Notes under the pieces: model-generated | What the model was told of the DNA's origin: nothing | Database searches by the model: none | What the model saw: the letters and a program-made list of their open reading frames with translations, nothing else | DNA from: Planctomycetota bacterium | GTDB lineage: Bacteria > Planctomycetota > Phycisphaerae > Phycisphaerales > SM1A02 | DNA: 8,160 nt | Direction of reading: 5' to 3' | Assembly: GCA_003671065.1 (NCBI GenBank) | Contig: QWPU01000135.1 | Span: 1-8,160 of the forward strand | In this document: positions 5,676 to 8,160 of the stretch, in pieces | How the letters are laid out: the number at the start of each line of letters is the position of its first letter | How positions within the stretch are numbered: the stretch's first letter is position 1 | Program-made: the position numbers and the translations under genes

Positions 5676-7106
5676 TCAGCCTTGCCGACTTCGAATTCGT
5701 GGCGCCTTCGAATCGTTGGAGCCAGTTGCGAGGAAGCCAGAGTAGTTACGCATGAGGAGATTCGCCTCGATGCGTTGAATGAGATCGAGACCAACGCTCA
5801 CCACGATGAGCAGACCAGTTCCGCCGAGGAATTGCGAGACATTCTGCGGGATACCCATGTTCGAACTGAGCACGGTTGGCAGCACAGCGATCAGCGACAG
5901 GAAGCCTGCACCGACATAGGTGATGCGCTCCATGACGGTTTCGAGATACTCAGCAGTGCGCGGACCAGGGCGATATCCAGGGATAAACGCGCCGCTCTGC
6001 TTCAACTGCTTCGACATGTCTTCTGGGCTGAACTGGACGGTGGTCCAGAAGTAGCTGAAGAAGAAGATCATGACGATCTCGATCATGATGTAGGGGAACT
6101 GCCCGTTCGATGTGTTCATCGCCAGGAAGTTGGTGGTGGTCTGCCACCATTCGGCTGATGTTCCATCGCGTGCACGCGTTGCGAGCCATCCGAAGATGCT
6201 CGACGGGAAGATCATGAGCGAACTTGCAAACACGATCGGCATCACGCCCGCATGATTGATGCGCAGCGGCAGATACTGACGCGCGCCACCATAGACGCGT
6301 CGACCGCGCGTGTGCTTCGCTTGTTGAATCGGAATGCGACGCTGCGCAACGGTGATGACCACCGCGCCTGCAACGACGAAGACAAATCCTGCGATCAGCA
6401 ACAACAGACCGATCGGCGTCAGGACGGTGTCGCCTTGGATCGACCAACCGAAGTTTTGATAGACCCAATAGATGGCATCTGGCATTCGCGCGAGGATGCC
6501 CGCAACGAGAATGATCGAGATGCCGTTGCCGATTCCGTACTTGTCGATTTGCTCGCCAAGCCACATGAGGAACAAGCTACCTGCGGTAAGACCAGCAATA
6601 CCCGCGATGTAGAAGATCGCAAGACCACCCGGAGCGCTTTCCATTCCTGGCTGCACGAGCCCTTGCGAACGGATGTAGCTCAGCCACATCATGCCTTGCA
6701 CGATGCACAGCGCAACGGTCACATAGCGCGTGTACTCGTTGATCTTGGTTTGGCCTGAAGTGCCTTCCTTCTTCAGCTCTTGCAGCGGCTTCCACACCGT
6801 AGTGAGAAGCTGGAACATGATCGATGCCGTGATGTATGGCATGATCCCAAGGCCGAAGATCGTCGACTGCTGCAGACTTCCGCCTGAGAAGATCGACGCG
6901 TACTCGACGATGCGACCGAAGCCACCCATCGCGTCTTCGTTGCCGCCTTCAGTTGCCTTCTTGGCCAATTCTGAGAGCGCCGTTTGATCAACGCCAACGA
7001 GAGGGATCACGAAGCCGATGCGATAGATCGCAATCAGACCGAGCGTGAACAGCACGCGCTTGCGGAGTTCAGGGACTTTGAAGATGTTCGCGAATGCTTG
7101 CAGCAT
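5676..7106 (-). CDS. secY: Protein translocase subunit SecY
   Basis: Channel-forming subunit of the SecYEG translocon in the inner membrane, which passes or inserts proteins delivered by SecA or ribosomes. The 476-residue product has ten predicted membrane helices at about 16-37, 80-104 (preceded by the plug, 68-79), 126-146, 161-184, 192-213, 229-254, 287-309, 337-359, 396-413 and 426-448. Family signatures are FGLGIMPYITASI (84-96), the cytoplasmic C4 loop AQRRIPIQQAKHTRGRRVYGG (254-274) followed by LPLRINHAGVMPIVFA, and the C5 loop GYRPGPRTAEYL (377-388) with the conserved Arg379 needed for SecA function. A moderately long first periplasmic loop is Gly/Glu-rich (39-66). No convincing ribosome binding site precedes ATG 7106. 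It follows rplO after 132 nt, the usual spc-operon order. Confidence 0.98.
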   Translation of the reverse strand: MLQAFANIFKVPELRKRVLFTLGLIAIYRIGFVIPLVGVDQTALSELAKKATEGGNEDAMGGFGRIVEYASIFSGGSLQQSTIFGLGIMPYITASIMFQLLTTVWKPLQELKKEGTSGQTKINEYTRYVTVALCIVQGMMWLSYIRSQGLVQPGMESAPGGLAIFYIAGIAGLTAGSLFLMWLGEQIDKYGIGNGISIILVAGILARMPDAIYWVYQNFGWSIQGDTVLTPIGLLLLIAGFVFVVAGAVVITVAQRRIPIQQAKHTRGRRVYGGARQYLPLRINHAGVMPIVFASSLMIFPSSIFGWLATRARDGTSAEWWQTTTNFLAMNTSNGQFPYIMIEIVMIFFFSYFWTTVQFSPEDMSKQLKQSGAFIPGYRPGPRTAEYLETVMERITYVGAGFLSLIAVLPTVLSSNMGIPQNVSQFLGGTGLLIVVSVGLDLIQRIEANLLMRNYSGFLATGSNDSKAPRIRSRQG

Positions 7107-7207
7107 CTGGATATTGGATTCGCCGTCAACACGCGACTCAGAAGGGTCGCTTCATCAACACACACTCACATCAACTCGGTTTGAGCAAGGAGATGGAGAA
7201 ACTCGGT

Positions 7208-7246
7208 GGTCCTTACTCGGGGTCCTTACTCGGGGTCCTTACTTGG
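7208..7246 (-). repeat. Three 13-nt tandem repeats covering the rplO stop codon
   Basis: Plus-strand units GGTCCTTACTCGG at 7208-7220 and 7221-7233, and GGTCCTTACTTGG at 7234-7246, run head to tail. On the coding strand each contains TAAGGA. The first TAA (7241-7239) ends rplO; the copies at 7228-7226 and 7215-7213 fall in the other two frames because the period is 1 modulo 3. Each unit also holds AAGGA, a Shine-Dalgarno-like string, but none is at working distance from the secY start. Confidence 0.9.
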
Positions 7247-7769
7247 CGTCCTTCTTGGCGGCCTTCGGCTTTGGCAACTTCGTGGCGGCAGTGGTGACAG
7301 CCTTCACGAAAGCCTTGCGCTTCGGAGTCTCGGCGCATGTGCCGCCAGCTGCCTCGATCTTCGCCTTCGCGCTTGCACTAAACGCGGCGGCCGTGACCGA
7401 AAGTTTCTTGGTGATGTCGCCAGTGCCGAGGATCTTGAGGCCCAGTTTCGTGTTCGGCACGAGGCCGAGCTTGACGAGCGTCTCGATGTCGACTGTTGCG
7501 CCGGTCTCGAATTGCTTCTCGAGATCACGGACATTGGCAACGTAGTAGTCAGTGCGGAAGCCAGCGTTCGAGAAGCCGCGCTTAGGAAAGCGTCGCGAGA
7601 ACGGCGTTGCGCCGCCTGCGTAGGCGGGTCGGCTGACCCAACCTGCACGGCTCTTCGCGCCCTTGTGACCGCGACCCGAGGTGCCGCCCCTGCCGCTACC
7701 TTCGCCGCGACCAATGCGTCGTGCCTTCTTGTGCGGACCAACCTTGGCTGTGATGTCGTGGATCATCAT
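7239..7769 (-). CDS. rplO: 50S ribosomal protein L15
   Basis: Large-subunit assembly protein binding 23S rRNA. The 176-residue product opens MMIHDITAKVGPHKKARRIGRGEGSGRGGTSGRGHKG, the Gly/Arg-rich N-terminal extension that threads into rRNA, followed by GGATPFSRRFPKRGF (52-66). The globular part includes LVKLGLVPNTKLGLKILGTGDITKKLSVTAAAFSASAKAKIEAAGGT (98-144), which matches the family's C-terminal domain. A Lys/Ala tail (150-176) makes it longer than E. coli L15 (144 residues). Two adjacent ATGs (7769 and 7766) are possible starts; GGAG lies 10 bases before the first. L30 (rpmD), which often sits between S5 and L15, is missing. The stop codon lies within a 13-nt tandem repeat. Confidence 0.97.
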   Translation of the reverse strand: MMIHDITAKVGPHKKARRIGRGEGSGRGGTSGRGHKGAKSRAGWVSRPAYAGGATPFSRRFPKRGFSNAGFRTDYYVANVRDLEKQFETGATVDIETLVKLGLVPNTKLGLKILGTGDITKKLSVTAAAFSASAKAKIEAAGGTCAETPKRKAFVKAVTTAATKLPKPKAAKKDAK

Positions 7770-7910
7770 GACTGAAAAGCTCCATTCGATCAGCGTGTTC
7801 AGCGGATTGGTCCGCCTCGAAACGCTGTCAGTGTCGTTGTCGTCTGTCGTAGGTTCGGCGTGCTCAGAAGGAGCGCACTCGAGATTTCATACTTCGTTCA
7901 TTCAGTTTCA

Positions 7911-8160
7911 TTAAGCGCTTGGTGCCGCTGGTGCATCGCCGCCGCTACCCGGGGTTCCCGCAGAGGGAGCGCCACCGCCGCCGCCGTAACCGCCGCCGCC
8001 GCCGCCGCCATCGCGACGTCCGCCGCCACCGCCGCCGCCGCGAGGACCGCCACGACCGCCGCGACCGCCGCGACGCTCGCCTTCACCAACAGTGTTCTTC
8101 GGAGAAGCCATCTTCTCGCCGCCCTTGCTCGTTGGCATAAACGCGAGTCCGCGCTTGATC
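7911..8160 (-). CDS. rpsE: Probable 30S ribosomal protein S5, C-terminal end with Gly/Arg-rich tail (5' part outside window)
   Basis: The frame is open from the right edge to TAA at 7913-7911, about 82 codons. The first residues read IKRGLAFMPTSKGGEK and can be compared with the C-terminal end of S5 (AAKRG in E. coli), but too little core is visible to prove identity; the call rests mainly on its place before rplO. From about 8070 to 7940 the product is a low-complexity tail of RGG-like and poly-Gly blocks (ERRGGRGGRGGPRGG, then runs of seven, seven and five Gly), ending in Ala/Pro/Ser/Gly. S5 proteins usually end soon after the core, so such a tail is unusual. A separate small protein starting at ATG 8138 or 8108 is a weaker alternative; the open upstream frame argues against it. 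Confidence 0.55.
   Translation of the reverse strand, partial: IKRGLAFMPTSKGGEKMASPKNTVGEGERRGGRGGRGGPRGGGGGGGRRDGGGGGGGYGGGGGAPSAGTPGSGGDAPAAPSA
7970..8075. repeat. CCG/CGG trinucleotide-rich low-complexity tract
   Basis: About 105 bases made mostly of CCG, CGC and CCA triplets on the plus strand, including near-perfect CCG runs at about 7976-8008 and 8021-8040. It encodes the Gly/Arg-rich tail on the minus strand. Such triplet runs are prone to replication slippage, which would change tail length without breaking the frame, and they also generate spurious long frames on both strands here. Confidence 0.8.

Noticed and set aside
5196..6158. 320-codon plus-strand open frame
   Set aside because: It lies opposite secY and map, both unmistakable from conserved motifs. 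Its product is Arg/Asp/His-rich low-complexity text typical of an antisense shadow in GC-rich coding DNA, and no ribosome binding site stands out.
7133..7150. Hairpin GCGAC/GTCGC in the secY leader
   Set aside because: Only five pairs with an eight-base loop; too weak to report as a feature.
7206..7775. 189-codon plus-strand open frame over rplO
   Set aside because: Antisense shadow of L15; composition (Cys/Arg/Ala) is not protein-like and its start lies within the 13-nt repeat.
7770..7910. Possible rpmD (L30) gene in the rpsE-rplO spacer
   Set aside because: At 141 nt with stops in the frames examined, there is no room for the usual 55-60 residue L30 and nothing resembling it.

Overview
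The window is a stretch of a bacterial ribosomal-protein 'superoperon' (the end of spc joined to alpha), all read on the minus strand. In transcription order (right to left) it holds the 3' end of a gene that by position is rpsE (S5), then rplO (L15), secY, map, infA (IF-1), rpmJ (L36), rpsM (S13), rpsK (S11), rpoA (RNA polymerase alpha), rplQ (L17), a rho-independent terminator, and finally pheS, which is cut by the left edge. No credible gene lies on the plus strand; the long plus-strand reading frames are shadows of the minus-strand genes.

Organism (inference, moderate to low confidence): the gene order lacks rpmD (L30) between S5 and L15, adk between secY and map, and rpsD (S4) between rpsK and rpoA. 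L36 is the zinc-free form, L17 has a large internal insertion, and the spacers between ribosomal genes are unusually long. Together these suggest a member of the PVC group, most likely a planctomycete of the Phycisphaerae kind, with moderate-to-high GC. This rests on gene order and protein character, not on a database search.

Layout: 8160-7911 Gly/Arg-rich tail of probable S5; 7769-7239 L15; 7106-5676 SecY; 5675-4683 methionine aminopeptidase, whose ATG directly abuts the secY stop; 4670-4455 IF-1, 12 nt after map; 4334-4218 L36; 4013-3636 S13; 3464-3063 S11; 2854-1859 alpha; 1711-1076 L17; terminator 1042-994; 904-1 PheS. The secY-map-infA core is tightly packed, while every other spacer is 120-208 nt and most carry inverted repeats or short tandem repeats.

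The genes serve protein synthesis and its immediate follow-up: ribosome assembly (S5, L15, L36, S13, S11, L17), initiation (IF-1), transcription (alpha), membrane insertion and secretion (SecY), N-terminal Met removal (Map) and Phe-tRNA charging (PheS). I see no mobile element, CRISPR array, RNA gene or new enzymatic system. The most interesting material is in the spacers: tandem repeats overlying the rplO and rpoA stop codons that place stops in all three frames, and a set of strong hairpins in the rpsM and rpoA leaders, the latter where rpsD would normally lie.
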